34,572 nt of DNA from an uncultured Eubacteriales bacterium (GTDB taxonomy: Bacteria; Bacillota; Clostridia; Oscillospirales; Oscillospiraceae). Below the pieces are notes generated by a model. That model made no database searches, was not told where the DNA came from, and saw nothing but the letters and a program-made list of their open reading frames with translations. The DNA lies in the NCBI GenBank assembly GCA_900545405.1, contig UQYT01000026.1, positions 1 to 34,572 on the forward strand. Reading direction: 5' to 3'. How positions within the stretch are numbered: position 1 is the stretch's first letter; each line of letters opens with the position of its first letter. Shown one piece after another: positions 34,458-34,572 of the stretch. The translations under genes and the position numbers were made by a program.

Positions 34458-34495
34458 AAAAAAGTCCTGAAATCTTGCGATTTCAGGACTTTTTA
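34458..34495 (-). terminator. tRNA-Pro terminator, near-copy of the RiPP locus terminator
   Basis: The stem AAAGTCCTGAAATC/GATTTCAGGACTTT lies directly after the tRNA CCA end and runs into a T-rich tail on the minus strand. It differs by a single base from 16227-16264. Confidence 0.85.
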
Positions 34496-34571
34496 TGGTC
34501 CGAGTGACTGGATTTGAACCAGCGGCCTCTTGAACCCCATTCAAGCGCGCTACCATCTGCGCCACACCCGG
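34496..34571 (-). tRNA. tRNA-Pro (anticodon GGG), CCA encoded
   Basis: On the minus strand the acceptor CCGGGTG pairs with CACTCGG (one G.U), then A and CCA. The D-arm is GCGC/GCGC, the anticodon arm CTTGA-ATGGGGT-TCAAG gives anticodon GGG, and the T-arm is GCTGG-TTCAAAT-CCAGT. Length 76 with CCA. It decodes CCC/CCU proline codons. Confidence 0.93.
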
Positions 34572-34572
34572 G

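Noticed and set aside
16227..34495. Reading the paired 38-bp hairpins as attachment sites of an integrative element
   Set aside because: The repeat does not extend into the tRNA 3' end, and no integrase, excisionase or mobilisation gene is present between them. It is kept only as an observation.
1..34572. CRISPR array, transposase or prophage genes
   Set aside because: I found no regularly spaced short direct repeats and no transposase, integrase or phage structural motifs on either strand.

Overview
The window looks like chromosome from a high-GC gut member of the Bacillota, most likely a Clostridia/Oscillospiraceae-type organism. The clues are GC-rich genes with frequent ATA isoleucine codons and strong AGGAGG-type ribosome binding sites, an EFR1-type ferredoxin, a YesMN-type two-component system, an SLH-anchored BspA-like surface protein, and NHLM/NHLP-type RiPP export genes. 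The genus cannot be fixed from the sequence alone.

Region 1 (1-274) is non-coding and rich in hairpins. Region 2 (275-6458) holds housekeeping and redox genes: an ECF sigma factor overlapping a polytopic membrane partner (putative anti-sigma), a convergent nitroreductase, a small S24-like protein without catalytic residues, a NimA-like flavin-binding protein, an EFR1 flavodoxin/ferredoxin, a second nitroreductase-like protein and a two-domain carboxymuconolactone decarboxylase-like protein.

Region 3 (about 6570-16264) is a compact RiPP locus, all on the plus strand. It contains an HlyD-like NHLM secretion protein (apparently frame-shifted at an A6 run), a C39 peptidase/ABC exporter, a second ABC exporter, a class II lanthipeptide synthetase LanM with the ProcM-like Cys-Cys-Gly zinc motif, one Nif11/NHLP-type precursor ending in Gly-Gly with a 42-residue core, and a radical SAM/SPASM enzyme. 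The expected path is leader binding, dehydration and cyclisation by LanM, a possible second modification by the radical SAM enzyme, then C39 cleavage after Gly-Gly and export. This is the most likely novel system in the window.

Region 4 (16265-16684) carries a short DUF6061-like remnant behind a leader motif that recurs at 26867. Region 5 (16685-26729) is an alpha-glucan utilisation locus. An oligo-1,6-glucosidase-type GH13 enzyme, an AraC-type response regulator and a YesM-type sensor kinase form one overlapping operon on the minus strand. It is divergent from a sugar-binding lipoprotein, two permeases and a second GH13 enzyme on the plus strand. A 21-bp-spaced direct repeat in the divergent intergenic region is a good operator candidate. 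No importer ATPase is encoded here, so a shared MsmK-type ATPase is probably supplied elsewhere.

Region 6 (26730-34572) has a 410-bp intergenic region, a 2288-residue secreted, repeat-rich SLH surface protein, a small DUF2442-type gene just upstream of it, and tRNA-Pro(GGG) with its terminator. That terminator hairpin is nearly identical to the one ending the RiPP locus 18 kb away.
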